Positions 33,679-41,082 of a DNA stretch of 41,082 bases are shown in pieces. Made by a program: the position numbers and the translations under genes. The stretch's first letter is position 1; every line of letters begins with the position of its first letter. The stretch covers positions 1 to 41,082 of the forward strand of contig OMTF01000053.1 in the NCBI GenBank assembly GCA_900313925.1. Reading direction: 5' to 3'. The stretch comes from an uncultured Eubacteriales bacterium (GTDB lineage: Bacteria; Bacillota; Clostridia; Oscillospirales; Oscillospiraceae). The notes under the pieces were generated by a model. The model saw nothing but the letters and a program-made list of their open reading frames with translations, was not told the DNA's origin and searched no databases.

Positions 33679-33707
33679 TTGCGGGAAGGTTCGGCGCCTG
33701 CTACAAT
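33679..33707 (+). promoter_or_regulatory. Promoter of the asparaginase-flavoprotein operon
   Basis: TTGCGG (33679-33684), 17 bp, TACAAT (33702-33707), with TG one base before the -10 (extended). The predicted transcript starts near 33714, less than 20 nt before the asparaginase start. Confidence 0.72.
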
Positions 33708-33731
33708 GGAGGACGGAGGGGAGGGAACAGC

Positions 33732-34736
33732 ATGAAAAAGATTCTTCTGCTGGCCACCGGAGGAACGATTGCCTCCACCCGTACCGACGAAGGCGGACTG
33801 GGCCCGGAACTGACAGCGGAAAAACTGCTGGAATGCGTGCCGGATCTGGAGCAGCACTGCCACGTGGACTGTCGGGAGCTATTCCGTATAGACAGTACGA
33901 ATATGACCCCGCAGCACTGGCTGGCCATTGCAGATACCATCCGTCGGGAATACGATGCCTATGACGGATTCGTAATTACGCACGGGACCGATACAATGGC
34001 TTACACAGCGGCGGCCCTGAGCTATCTGATTCAGAATTCCCCGAAACCGATCCTGCTCACCGGAGCCCAGAAGCCGATCGGTACCGAAACTACGGATTCC
34101 CGCATCAATCTGCGGGATGCTTTTCTATGTGCGTCCAGCGATACCGTTTCCGGCGTATGCATTGTTTTCAACGGACTTCTGCTGCTGGGAACCCGGGCAA
34201 GGAAGACCCGCACGATGAGCTTTCAGGCATTTTCCAGCATCAATTTTCCGGAACTTGCGGTGATTCAGGACGGGCGAATTCTGCAGTACATTTCTCTCCC
34301 AAAATCGGGACCGCCACAGTTTTCCGACCGGATCAACCCTTCCGTAGGGCTGCTGAAGCTGATCCCCGGCATCGATATCGAGCTTCTGGAATTCATGCTG
34401 CAGCGCAAGAGCGCCCTTATTATTGAAAGCTTCGGCGTCGGCGGCCTGCCGTCGTACGACGACGGGCGGTTTTTTGAGGTTCTCCGCAGAGAGGGTACGG
34501 ACAAGGGCAAGGTCATTGTCATGACAACCCAGGTGCAGAACGAGGGATCGAATATCGGCGTATACAATGTGGGGCACCGGCTGAAAAACGTTCCGTATAT
34601 CCTGGAAGCCTATGATATGACAACGGAAAGCGTTCTGGCGAAGATGATGTGGATCCTCGGGCGCACGGATGACTGGGAGGAGATTTCCAGGCTCTTTTAC
34701 ACGCCGGTGGCCTGGGACATTCTGTACCGGGACTGA
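33732..34736 (+). CDS. L-asparaginase, type I
   Basis: It hydrolyses asparagine to aspartate and ammonia; no signal peptide, so cytosolic (334 residues, the type I AnsA length). The first catalytic threonine is in TGGTIAS (Thr12), the second pair in HGTDT (Thr86-Asp87). Allosteric-site residues of type I enzymes cannot be judged without alignment. ATG 33732 follows GGAGGGGAGGGAAC; a longer frame extends back to 33462 and would read through the carD region and the inverted repeat, so it is rejected. The next gene begins 27 nt later. Confidence 0.93.
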   Translation: MKKILLLATGGTIASTRTDEGGLGPELTAEKLLECVPDLEQHCHVDCRELFRIDSTNMTPQHWLAIADTIRREYDAYDGFVITHGTDTMAYTAAALSYLIQNSPKPILLTGAQKPIGTETTDSRINLRDAFLCASSDTVSGVCIVFNGLLLLGTRARKTRTMSFQAFSSINFPELAVIQDGRILQYISLPKSGPPQFSDRINPSVGLLKLIPGIDIELLEFMLQRKSALIIESFGVGGLPSYDDGRFFEVLRREGTDKGKVIVMTTQVQNEGSNIGVYNVGHRLKNVPYILEAYDMTTESVLAKMMWILGRTDDWEEISRLFYTPVAWDILYRD

Positions 34737-34763
34737 ATGGCAGGAAGGAAAGCGGAGAGAACT

Positions 34764-35993
34764 ATGCGGACCATTATAGTTGTCGGGGGCGGCGCTTCCG
34801 GCATGGCGGCGGCGATCGCCGCCGCGGAACAGTCGAACACGGAAGTAATCCTGCTGGAGCGGCAGCAGAGGCTTGGAAGGAAGCTTCTGAGCACGGGAAA
34901 CGGACGCTGCAATCTGACGAACCGGAATGCCGGACCGGACTGCTACCACGGGGAAGACCCGAAATTTACGGGCCCCGTTCTTGCTGCGCTGCCTCCGGAA
35001 AAAATTCTGGAGTGGTTTGCCCGGCAGGGCCTTTTGACCCAGACCGAGTACGGCGGCCGGGTTTATCCTTACTCAAATACCGCAAACAGCGTGGTGGATA
35101 TTCTGCGCCTGGCACTGGAAAGAACCGGGGTACAGATCCATACAGCGTGTCCTGTAGAGGAAGCGAGGAAGGAAGGAAAACGCTTTGCCGTCCGCAGCGG
35201 GACGTTGCGGCTGGAAGCGGACGCTCTGATTGTCGCCTGCGGCGGGCTTGCGGGCGGTAAGCTGGGGGGTGTGCCGGACGGCTATCGGATTCTTTCTTCT
35301 CTCGGCCACAGCCGTACGCCGCTTGCGCCGGCGCTGACACAGATTACAACGGATCCGACGTACCCCAGAGCGCTGAAAGGAATCAGGGCGGAAGCTTCCC
35401 TGCAGCTGACCGGCTGCGCAGGGGGAAAGACGAAAGGCGAAATTCTGTTTACGGAGAAAGGCATCTCCGGTCCGGCAGCCTTCGATCTTTCCCGCGCCGT
35501 CGCGGTAGCGGGAGAAGGGGAAAAGCAGATCCATGCGGATTTCTTCCCGGATTGGAGCCGGGAAGACCTGTTTTGCTGGATCGCGCGGCGGCAGAAGACC
35601 GCCCCGCGGCTTCCCGCGCAGGATCTGCTGCTGGGTCTTCTGCACAATAAACTCGGGCGTATGCTTGTACGCTATGCCGGACTGCCGGCGCAGAAACCGG
35701 CAGAGGCGCTAGCGGAGAACGATCTCCGCTGCCTCTGCGATGCGGCGAAGGACTTTGCCCTTCCCGTCCGCGGCACCGGCGGGTATGACGGCGCGCAGGT
35801 CACGGCCGGCGGCGTTCGAACCGGGGAATTTGATCCGGCAACGCTGGAAAGCCGGCGGGTTTCCGGACTGTATGCCTGCGGCGAAGTGCTGGATGTGGAC
35901 GGCGACTGCGGAGGATACAATCTCCAATGGGCCTGGGCGAGCGGCATTGCGGCAGGCCGCGCGGCGGCAGAGGAAAGGAAGCGGCAGGCATGA
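34764..35993 (+). CDS. HI0933-like (BaiN/YhiN family) flavoprotein
   Basis: An FAD-dependent oxidoreductase of 409 residues. VVGGGASGMAAAIAAA (6-21) is the Rossmann dinucleotide loop; GRKLLSTGNGRCNLTNRNAG is the diagnostic HI0933-family stretch; a C-terminal second FAD segment GLYACGEVLDVDGDCGGYNLQWAWASGIAAGRAAA is present. Members include BaiN-like proteins tied to bile-acid dehydroxylation, but that function cannot be inferred here. An in-frame ATG at 34737 exists; 34764 is preferred for its GGAGAGA and start at the fold. It shares an ATGA overlap with the next gene. Confidence 0.88.
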   Translation: MRTIIVVGGGASGMAAAIAAAEQSNTEVILLERQQRLGRKLLSTGNGRCNLTNRNAGPDCYHGEDPKFTGPVLAALPPEKILEWFARQGLLTQTEYGGRVYPYSNTANSVVDILRLALERTGVQIHTACPVEEARKEGKRFAVRSGTLRLEADALIVACGGLAGGKLGGVPDGYRILSSLGHSRTPLAPALTQITTDPTYPRALKGIRAEASLQLTGCAGGKTKGEILFTEKGISGPAAFDLSRAVAVAGEGEKQIHADFFPDWSREDLFCWIARRQKTAPRLPAQDLLLGLLHNKLGRMLVRYAGLPAQKPAEALAENDLRCLCDAAKDFALPVRGTGGYDGAQVTAGGVRTGEFDPATLESRRVSGLYACGEVLDVDGDCGGYNLQWAWASGIAAGRAAAEERKRQA

Positions 35994-37579
35994 TTGTTGT
36001 GCGCAATCTTACAAGCCGGAAGGCGCTGACCGAAGCGCAGCTGCGGCAAAAAACCGCTGACCGGCTGCATTTGCCCCGGGAGGCTGTGCGGGAACTTGCG
36101 ATTCTGCGCCGTTCCCTGGATGCCCGCCGCAGACCGGATATTCTCTGGGTCTACTCTGTCGCCGTCGGGCTTTCGCCGGAGCTTGAAGCGAAGATGCTTC
36201 TCCGCCGCAGCGAGTATACGCCTTACGAGCCCTATTCCTACCGGATTCCGGAAGTGCGAATGCCGCAGCGGCCGGTCGTCGTGGGCTTCGGTCCGGCGGG
36301 GATTTACGCCGCGCTGGTCTTCGCCCGGGCGGGAACCCGTCCTATCGTTCTGGAACGCGGCCCGGACGCAGATGCCCGGGCGGTGCAGATGAACGCCTTC
36401 TGGAACGGAGGCGCGTTTTCTTCGGAAAGCAACGCCCTTTTCGGGGAAGGCGGGGCCGGAACTTTTTCTGACGGAAAGCTTTATACCGGCACCCATGATG
36501 AGCGGATTCGCTGGATGCTGGAACAGATGGTCGCTCACGGTGCGAATCCGGAGGTGCTGTATGAAGCGAAGCCGCATGTCGGAACGGATGTGCTCCGAAG
36601 CGTTGTCAAGCGGTTTCGGGAGGAAATCCGGTCACTGGGAGGCGAAGTCCGCTTCCGGCACCGGATGACCGATCTGCGTCAGGAGAACGGCCGTATTTCC
36701 GGCGTTTCGGTGGAAAGTCCCGAAGGGACTTATTTTCTTCCTTGCGCAGATCTGGTACTGGCCCCCGGACATTCGGCTCGGGATACGTTTACCAGGCTGC
36801 AGGATCTGCAGATTCCCATGGAAGCAAAAGACTTTTCCATAGGTGTGCGGATTGAGCATCGGCAGGAGGCCATTGACCGGGCGCAGTACGGGCGGCCGCG
36901 GGGGACGCTGCCGCCTGCGGACTATTTTCTGCGGGCGCGCTTTCCGGACGGCAGCAGTGCCTATACGTTCTGCATGTGTCCCGGAGGATATGTCCTCTGC
37001 GCGGCATCCGAAGACGGAGGGGTTGCAACGAACGGAATGAGCTATTCCGGACGAGCCGGGGAGAATGCCAACGCGGCGGTGCTGGTGACGCTGCGGCATG
37101 AGGAATTTCCCATCCGCGGAGTTCTCGGAGGAATGCACTGGCAGCGGCAGATCGAGCAGGCAGCCTTTCTCGCCGGCGGAAGCGGCTACCGCGCCCCGGC
37201 GCAGCGCCTGGTAGATTTTCTGATTGGAAAGCCAAGCAAAGGGCCGGGCCGGATCCTTCCAACCTACCGCCCGGGCGTCGAATGGACAGAGCTGCACGCA
37301 GTGCTCCCGGCGCAGATTTCGAGGGTCTTGGAACAGGCGTTTCCGGCCTTTGACCGCAAGCTACAGGGCTTTGCGGATCCGGACGCCGTTCTTACGGCAC
37401 CGGAAACGCGATCGTCTTCGCCGGTGCGGATCCTTCGAGGAGAAAACCGGGAAAGTACCGGCGTGCGGGGACTCTTTCCCTGCGGGGAGGGAGCCGGCTA
37501 TGCGGGCGGCATTACCTCAGCTGCGGTCGACGGAATGCGCTGCGCCGAAGCCGTCCTGCGGAAATATTCGGAAAAATAA
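35990..37579 (+). CDS. COG2509-type FAD-dependent dehydrogenase
   Basis: A 529-residue uncharacterised FAD-dependent dehydrogenase (COG2509 family). The dinucleotide loop VGFGPAGIYAALVFA begins near residue 98 rather than at the N-terminus; the first 95 residues form a separate conserved region. Family segments: PIVLERGPDADARA, GEGGAGTFSDGKLYTGTHD, APGHSARDTFTRLQ and the C-terminal FPCGEGAGYAGGITSAAVDGMRCAEA. It overlaps the HI0933-like gene by ATGA, so the two flavoproteins are translated as a unit. Substrate and electron partners are unknown. Confidence 0.88.
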   Translation: MIVVRNLTSRKALTEAQLRQKTADRLHLPREAVRELAILRRSLDARRRPDILWVYSVAVGLSPELEAKMLLRRSEYTPYEPYSYRIPEVRMPQRPVVVGFGPAGIYAALVFARAGTRPIVLERGPDADARAVQMNAFWNGGAFSSESNALFGEGGAGTFSDGKLYTGTHDERIRWMLEQMVAHGANPEVLYEAKPHVGTDVLRSVVKRFREEIRSLGGEVRFRHRMTDLRQENGRISGVSVESPEGTYFLPCADLVLAPGHSARDTFTRLQDLQIPMEAKDFSIGVRIEHRQEAIDRAQYGRPRGTLPPADYFLRARFPDGSSAYTFCMCPGGYVLCAASEDGGVATNGMSYSGRAGENANAAVLVTLRHEEFPIRGVLGGMHWQRQIEQAAFLAGGSGYRAPAQRLVDFLIGKPSKGPGRILPTYRPGVEWTELHAVLPAQISRVLEQAFPAFDRKLQGFADPDAVLTAPETRSSSPVRILRGENRESTGVRGLFPCGEGAGYAGGITSAAVDGMRCAEAVLRKYSEK

Positions 37580-37720
37580 AAAATTTTTTCTTCCCGGGTG
37601 CGGACCGCGGGAGGACGCTGCATCCCCGTCCCTATGCGAATTGGTTGCATTTTCTTGCAGTTATGTAACCTTAATGAGACATATCAGTGTGCGGAAAATG
37701 AGCAATAAAGATCTGCAATA

Positions 37721-37767
37721 CCACAATATATAGTGGTATTGGCACTTGACAGCACAAATTATTGGGG
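37721..37767 (+). promoter_or_regulatory. Tandem NrdR-box-like sites upstream of nrdGD
   Basis: Box 1, CCACAATATATAGTGG (37721-37736), matches the NrdR box form (ACACwATATATwGTGT-like) closely and sits in an 8-bp perfect palindrome (AATACCAC/GTGGTATT). Box 2, GCACAAATTATTGGGG (37752-37767), matches box 1 at 11 of 16 positions. They start 31 bp apart, about three helical turns, the phasing typical of paired NrdR boxes. Box 2 lies in the promoter spacer, so bound NrdR would block RNA polymerase. Confidence 0.8.
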
Positions 37768-37774
37768 TTATTAT
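37746..37774 (+). promoter_or_regulatory. nrdGD promoter
   Basis: TTGACA (37746-37751), exactly 17 bp, TATTAT (37769-37774). Transcription would start near 37781, giving a leader of about 53 nt. The leader has C-rich and G-rich segments (CCCCCTTTCGGGG 37785-37797; CCCGAAAG 37813-37820; GGGG of the ribosome binding site 37824-37827) that can pair in more than one way. Confidence 0.88.
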
Positions 37775-37833
37775 GATGGTCCAGCCCCCTTTCGGGGAAA
37801 CTCAAAAAATAACCCGAAAGAGAGGGGAAGACC

Positions 37834-38562
37834 TTGATACTGACCGGACTGCAGAAACTGACGCTGCTGGACTATCCAGGCGCCGTGGCGTGCACGATCT
37901 TTACCGGCGGCTGCAACTGCCGGTGCCCGTTCTGCCACAATTCCTCTCTGGTTCTGCCGGACCGGATAGAGAGCCGGCTTACCGAGGAGGATGCGCTGCA
38001 ATTTCTGCAGAAGCGCAAAGGTCTGCTGGACGGCGTCGCGATCAGCGGCGGAGAGCCGCTGCTGCAGCCGGATCTGGCGGATTTCCTCCGCAGGATAAAA
38101 GACCTGGGATATAAGATAAAGATGGATACCAACGGCTTTTTCCCGGACCGGCTCCGGAAAGTAGTCGAGGAAGGTCTCGCGGACCGGATTGCGATGGATG
38201 TGAAAAACGCACCCGACCGATATCCCGAAACGGTCGGGCTCGCCAACCCGGATATGGGCGCCGTGACGGCGAGCAAAGAGTATCTGCTTGCGTTCGGCGG
38301 AGATTACGAATTTCGCACTACGGTCGTCCGGGGACTGCATCGGCGGGAAGACATTGCCGAGGCTGCCCGCTGGATTGCGGGAGCCAGGGAATACTATCTG
38401 CAGCAGTATGTGGATTCCGGGGATATTCTGCAGGCGGAAGGACTGGAGGCCTATACGCCGGAGCAGATGGAGCAGTTCCGGATTGCCGCGGCCCGCTATG
38501 TGCCGTCGGTACAGTTGAGGGGCGTTGAAATAGTTGGAAAGAAAAATCCTGAAGGGGTGTAA
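37834..38562 (+). CDS. nrdG: Anaerobic ribonucleotide reductase activating enzyme
   Basis: A radical SAM enzyme that installs the glycyl radical on NrdD (242 residues). The [4Fe-4S] motif is Cys27-x3-Cys31-x2-Cys34 (GGCNCRCPFCHNS); the SAM-site motif GVAISGGEPLLQPDL is near residues 69-83. It is longer than E. coli NrdG (154) and belongs to the longer group common in Clostridia. The start is TTG 37834 after GAGGGGAAGACC. It lies 6 nt before nrdD. Confidence 0.93.
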   Translation: MILTGLQKLTLLDYPGAVACTIFTGGCNCRCPFCHNSSLVLPDRIESRLTEEDALQFLQKRKGLLDGVAISGGEPLLQPDLADFLRRIKDLGYKIKMDTNGFFPDRLRKVVEEGLADRIAMDVKNAPDRYPETVGLANPDMGAVTASKEYLLAFGGDYEFRTTVVRGLHRREDIAEAARWIAGAREYYLQQYVDSGDILQAEGLEAYTPEQMEQFRIAAARYVPSVQLRGVEIVGKKNPEGV

Positions 38563-38568
38563 TAAACA

Positions 38569-40956
38569 ATGTATGACGTAATCAAAAGAGACGGAAAGCA
38601 GGTAGAATTCAATCTGCAGAAGATTTCGGATGCGATTCGGAAGGCATTTGATGCCACGGAAACCGAGTACAACGAGGACATTATCGATTTCCTTGCACTG
38701 AAAGTTACGGCCGATTTCCAGCCCAAGATCAAAGAGGGAACGATTGCCGTTGAAGATATTCAGGACAGTGTCGAAACCGTTCTCAGCCGCGCCGGCTACG
38801 AAACCGTTGCGAAGGCGTACATTCTGTACCGTAAAAACCGCGAGAAGCTCCGCAATGCCAAATCAACCTATCTGGACTATGCGCAGACGGTGAACCAATA
38901 CATCAACGCTTCCGACTGGCGCGTGAAGGAAAATTCAACGGTCACGTATTCGGTCGGCGGCCTGATCCTTTCAAACTCCGGAGCTATTACGGCAAACTAC
39001 TGGCTGAGCGAAGTCTACGACGAGGAAATCGCCAATGCGCACCGCCACTGCGACATCCACCTGCACGATCTTTCCATGCTGACCGGCTACTGCGCAGGCT
39101 GGAGCCTCAAGCAGCTGATTCAGGAAGGCCTTGGCGGCGTCCCGGGAAAAATTACTTCCAAGCCGGCAAGCCACCTGTCCACGCTCTGCAACCAGATGGT
39201 AAACTTCCTCGGCATCATGCAGAATGAATGGGCCGGAGCCCAGGCATTCTCCTCGTTTGACACGTATCTTGCGCCGTTTGTGCGGGTAGACAACCTGAGC
39301 CAGAAAGAGGTCAACCAGTGCGTACAGTCCTTCATCTACGGCGTCAATACACCGTCCCGCTGGGGATCGCAGGCACCCTTCTCCAACATTACGCTGGATT
39401 GGGTTTGCCCCCCGGATCTGAAGGACCAGAAAGCCATCGTCGGCGGCCGGGAAATGGACTTTACCTATGGCGACTGCAAGAAGGAAATGGATATGGTGAA
39501 CAAGGCGTTCATCGAAATCATGCTGGAAGGTGACGCCAACGGACGCGGATTCCAGTACCCCATCCCCACCTACTCCATTACCAAGGACTTTGACTGGTCG
39601 GAGACGGAAAACAACAAGCTTCTGTTTGAAATGACCGCAAAATACGGCACACCGTATTTTTCCAACTACATCAACTCCGATATGGAACCGTCCGATGTGC
39701 GTTCCATGTGCTGCCGTCTGCGGCTGGATCTTCGCGAACTGCGGAAAAAATCCGGCGGATATTTCGGCTCCGGCGAATCGACCGGCTCCATCGGCGTTGT
39801 TACGATAAACCTGCCGCGGATTGCCTACCAGGCGAAGGACGAAGCGGATTTCTATCGGCGTCTGGACCATATGATGGATATATCTGCCCGATCCCTGAAA
39901 ACCAAGCGGACGGTCATTACGAGGCTTCTGGAAGCGGGACTGTACCCGTATACCAAGCGGTACCTGGGAACCTTCAACAATCACTTTTCCACGATCGGTA
40001 TCCTCGGCATGAACGAGGCGTGCCTCAACGCAAACTGGATCCGCGAGGATCTTACGGATCCCAAGGCGCAGACCTTTGCGCAGCAGGTCCTGCACCATAT
40101 GCTGGAACGGCTGAAGGACTATCAGGAAAAGTACGGGGATCTGTACAACCTCGAGGCAACGCCGGCAGAGTCGACTTCCTACCGGCTGGCAAAGCATGAC
40201 GTGGAACAGTTCCCTGACATCATTACGGCAGCCCGTGCCGGCGGCACGCCCTATTACACAAACTCCAGCCATTTGCCGGTAGGCTATACGGAGGATATCT
40301 TCAGTGCCCTGGATATTCAGGATGAACTGCAGACTCTCTACACTTCCGGCACCGTGTTCCACGCGTTTCTGGGCGAAAAGCTCCCGGATTGGAAGGCGGC
40401 GGCGGCCCTGGTGCGGAAGATCGCGGAAAATTACAAACTTCCCTACTATACCATGTCCCCGACATATTCCATCTGCCCGGAGCATGGCTACCTGACCGGA
40501 GAGCAGCACGTCTGCCCGGTCTGCGGACAGCCGGCGGAAGTCTGGAGCCGCATCACCGGCTACTATCGCCCCGTGCAGAACTGGAACGCAGGCAAGACGC
40601 AGGAATTCAAGGAACGCAGAACCTATGATCTCAGTCGTTCCACCCTAACGCACAAGGGTCCTCTGCATCCGGACGCGCAGCCGGCGGAAGAACCCCGGAG
40701 CACAGCCTCGCAGGCGGAGGGCAGGACGGAGAAGGCAATGCTGTTCGCAACGCCGACCTGTCCGAACTGCCGCATGGCAACGACCTATCTTGACAAGGCC
40801 GGCTTTGCCTACGAAAAGCTGTACGCCGATGAGAACGCCGACCTGGCGCGGCAGTATGGCATTAAGCAGGCACCGACGCTGGTTGTGCCCGGCGCGGACG
40901 GCGTAACCAAATATGCCGGGGCACCTGCCATCAAGCAATTTTTGAACCAGCTTTGA
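38569..40956 (+). CDS. nrdD: Class III anaerobic ribonucleoside-triphosphate reductase fused to a glutaredoxin-like domain
   Basis: It makes deoxyribonucleotides without oxygen. It has 795 residues. An N-terminal ATP-cone (about 1-95, DVIKRDGKQVEFNLQKISDAI) suggests allosteric control by ATP/dATP. The core contains ALCNQMVNF-like and MCCRLRL (Cys381-Cys382) segments. The glycyl radical residue is Gly664 in RITGYYRPVQNWN. The C-terminal metal site has Cys636, His639, Cys649 and Cys652 in place of the usual four cysteines. After a linker (about 697-722), a redox domain (about 724-795) carries Cys731-Pro-Asn-Cys734 and a cis-proline region QAPTLV. That points to a thiol reductant, not formate. 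Confidence 0.96.
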   Translation: MYDVIKRDGKQVEFNLQKISDAIRKAFDATETEYNEDIIDFLALKVTADFQPKIKEGTIAVEDIQDSVETVLSRAGYETVAKAYILYRKNREKLRNAKSTYLDYAQTVNQYINASDWRVKENSTVTYSVGGLILSNSGAITANYWLSEVYDEEIANAHRHCDIHLHDLSMLTGYCAGWSLKQLIQEGLGGVPGKITSKPASHLSTLCNQMVNFLGIMQNEWAGAQAFSSFDTYLAPFVRVDNLSQKEVNQCVQSFIYGVNTPSRWGSQAPFSNITLDWVCPPDLKDQKAIVGGREMDFTYGDCKKEMDMVNKAFIEIMLEGDANGRGFQYPIPTYSITKDFDWSETENNKLLFEMTAKYGTPYFSNYINSDMEPSDVRSMCCRLRLDLRELRKKSGGYFGSGESTGSIGVVTINLPRIAYQAKDEADFYRRLDHMMDISARSLKTKRTVITRLLEAGLYPYTKRYLGTFNNHFSTIGILGMNEACLNANWIREDLTDPKAQTFAQQVLHHMLERLKDYQEKYGDLYNLEATPAESTSYRLAKHDVEQFPDIITAARAGGTPYYTNSSHLPVGYTEDIFSALDIQDELQTLYTSGTVFHAFLGEKLPDWKAAAALVRKIAENYKLPYYTMSPTYSICPEHGYLTGEQHVCPVCGQPAEVWSRITGYYRPVQNWNAGKTQEFKERRTYDLSRSTLTHKGPLHPDAQPAEEPRSTASQAEGRTEKAMLFATPTCPNCRMATTYLDKAGFAYEKLYADENADLARQYGIKQAPTLVVPGADGVTKYAGAPAIKQFLNQL

Positions 40957-40962
40957 AAAGTC

Positions 40963-41008
40963 CGGCGGCGCATTCTCGTGTCTTCAGATATGAGTAAGCC
41001 GCCGTTTT
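40963..41008 (+). terminator. nrdGD terminator
   Basis: CGGCGGC (40963-40969) pairs with GCCGCCG (40998-41004), followed by TTTT. The interior holds a second stem, CTCGTGTC 40975-40982 with GATATGAG 40987-40994 (two G-T pairs). It starts 7 nt after the nrdD stop. Confidence 0.85.
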
Positions 41009-41010
41009 GC

Positions 41011-41039
41011 TTGTATCCGGTGGTGCAATATGGTATAAT
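41011..41039 (+). promoter_or_regulatory. Promoter pointing out of the window
   Basis: TTGTAT (41011-41016), exactly 17 bp, TATAAT (41034-41039), with TG one base before the -10 (extended). It starts 2 nt after the nrdGD T tract. The start would be near 41046. Confidence 0.8.
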
Positions 41040-41045
41040 ATAAAC

Positions 41046-41082
41046 ATGGATAAAAATATTTATAGTATTAATAATCAAAGTT
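41046..41082 (+). CDS. Possible start of a gene, cut by the window end
   Basis: An ATG at 41046 opens a frame without stops to the window end, encoding MDKNIYSINNQS. It has no Shine-Dalgarno sequence, and the promoter would start transcription at or next to the ATG, so it would be a leaderless message if real. The stretch is AT-rich, unlike the rest of the window. Too short to identify. Confidence 0.3.
   Translation, partial: MDKNIYSINNQS

Noticed and set aside
38971-40509. A 512-codon open frame on the minus strand opposite nrdD
   Set aside because: Shadow of nrdD, with arginine/histidine-rich random composition; no recognisable domain.

Overview
The window is a GC-rich stretch of chromosome from an anaerobic low-GC-lineage Gram-positive bacterium, most likely a member of the Clostridia. 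The signs are: the complete S10-spc-alpha ribosomal protein order with zinc-type S14 and zinc-ribbon adenylate kinase; strong AGGAGG-like ribosome binding sites; a DUF1934-argS pair as in Bacillus/Clostridia; an oxygen-sensitive class III ribonucleotide reductase; a minimal SufC/SufB-like Fe-S assembly pair; HemZ; CarD; and phosphoketolase. I cannot assign genus or family. No tRNA, rRNA, CRISPR array, insertion sequence or prophage gene was seen.

Layout. (1) 1-5251: secA, an orphan peptide-type solute-binding lipoprotein, cytidine deaminase, and a stand-alone LysR-type DNA-binding domain, all on +. (2) 5321-21430: a sigma-A-type promoter, a structured leader ending in an intrinsic terminator, then 31 translation, secretion and transcription genes (rpsJ to rplQ, including secY, adk, map, infA, rpmJ and rpoA). 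Gene gaps are mostly 0-28 nt. The exceptions are rpsJ-rplC (165 nt), rpsN-rpsH (158 nt), rpmJ-rpsM (123 nt) and rpsD-rpoA (79 nt). The first three fold on paper into multi-hairpin RNAs; the last carries a candidate promoter. (3) 21530-24299: greA-type factor, DUF1934 protein, argS, ended by a 17-bp bidirectional terminator. (4) 24411-28314 on -: ispE, phosphoketolase, and an ECF vitamin-transporter S component. (5) 28508-30168 on +: minimal SufC/SufB-like pair. (6) 30313-32737 on -: hemZ then a uridine-kinase-family gene, behind a promoter and a leader terminator. (7) 33041-37579 on +: carD, then type I asparaginase with two flavoproteins. (8) 37721-41004: two NrdR-like boxes, nrdG and nrdD, with a terminator. 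The last 70 bases are AT-rich and hold a strong promoter pointing out of the window.

The most interesting layer is regulatory RNA. The ribosomal super-operon appears to carry a 5' attenuator plus three internal structured elements. They sit where well-studied bacteria place ribosomal-protein feedback sites (before S10/L3, before S8, before S13). hemZ also has a leader with a terminator just after the predicted transcription start. The nrdGD promoter carries tandem NrdR-box-like sites spaced 31 bp apart. All folds and promoters were found by eye and have not been computed or tested.
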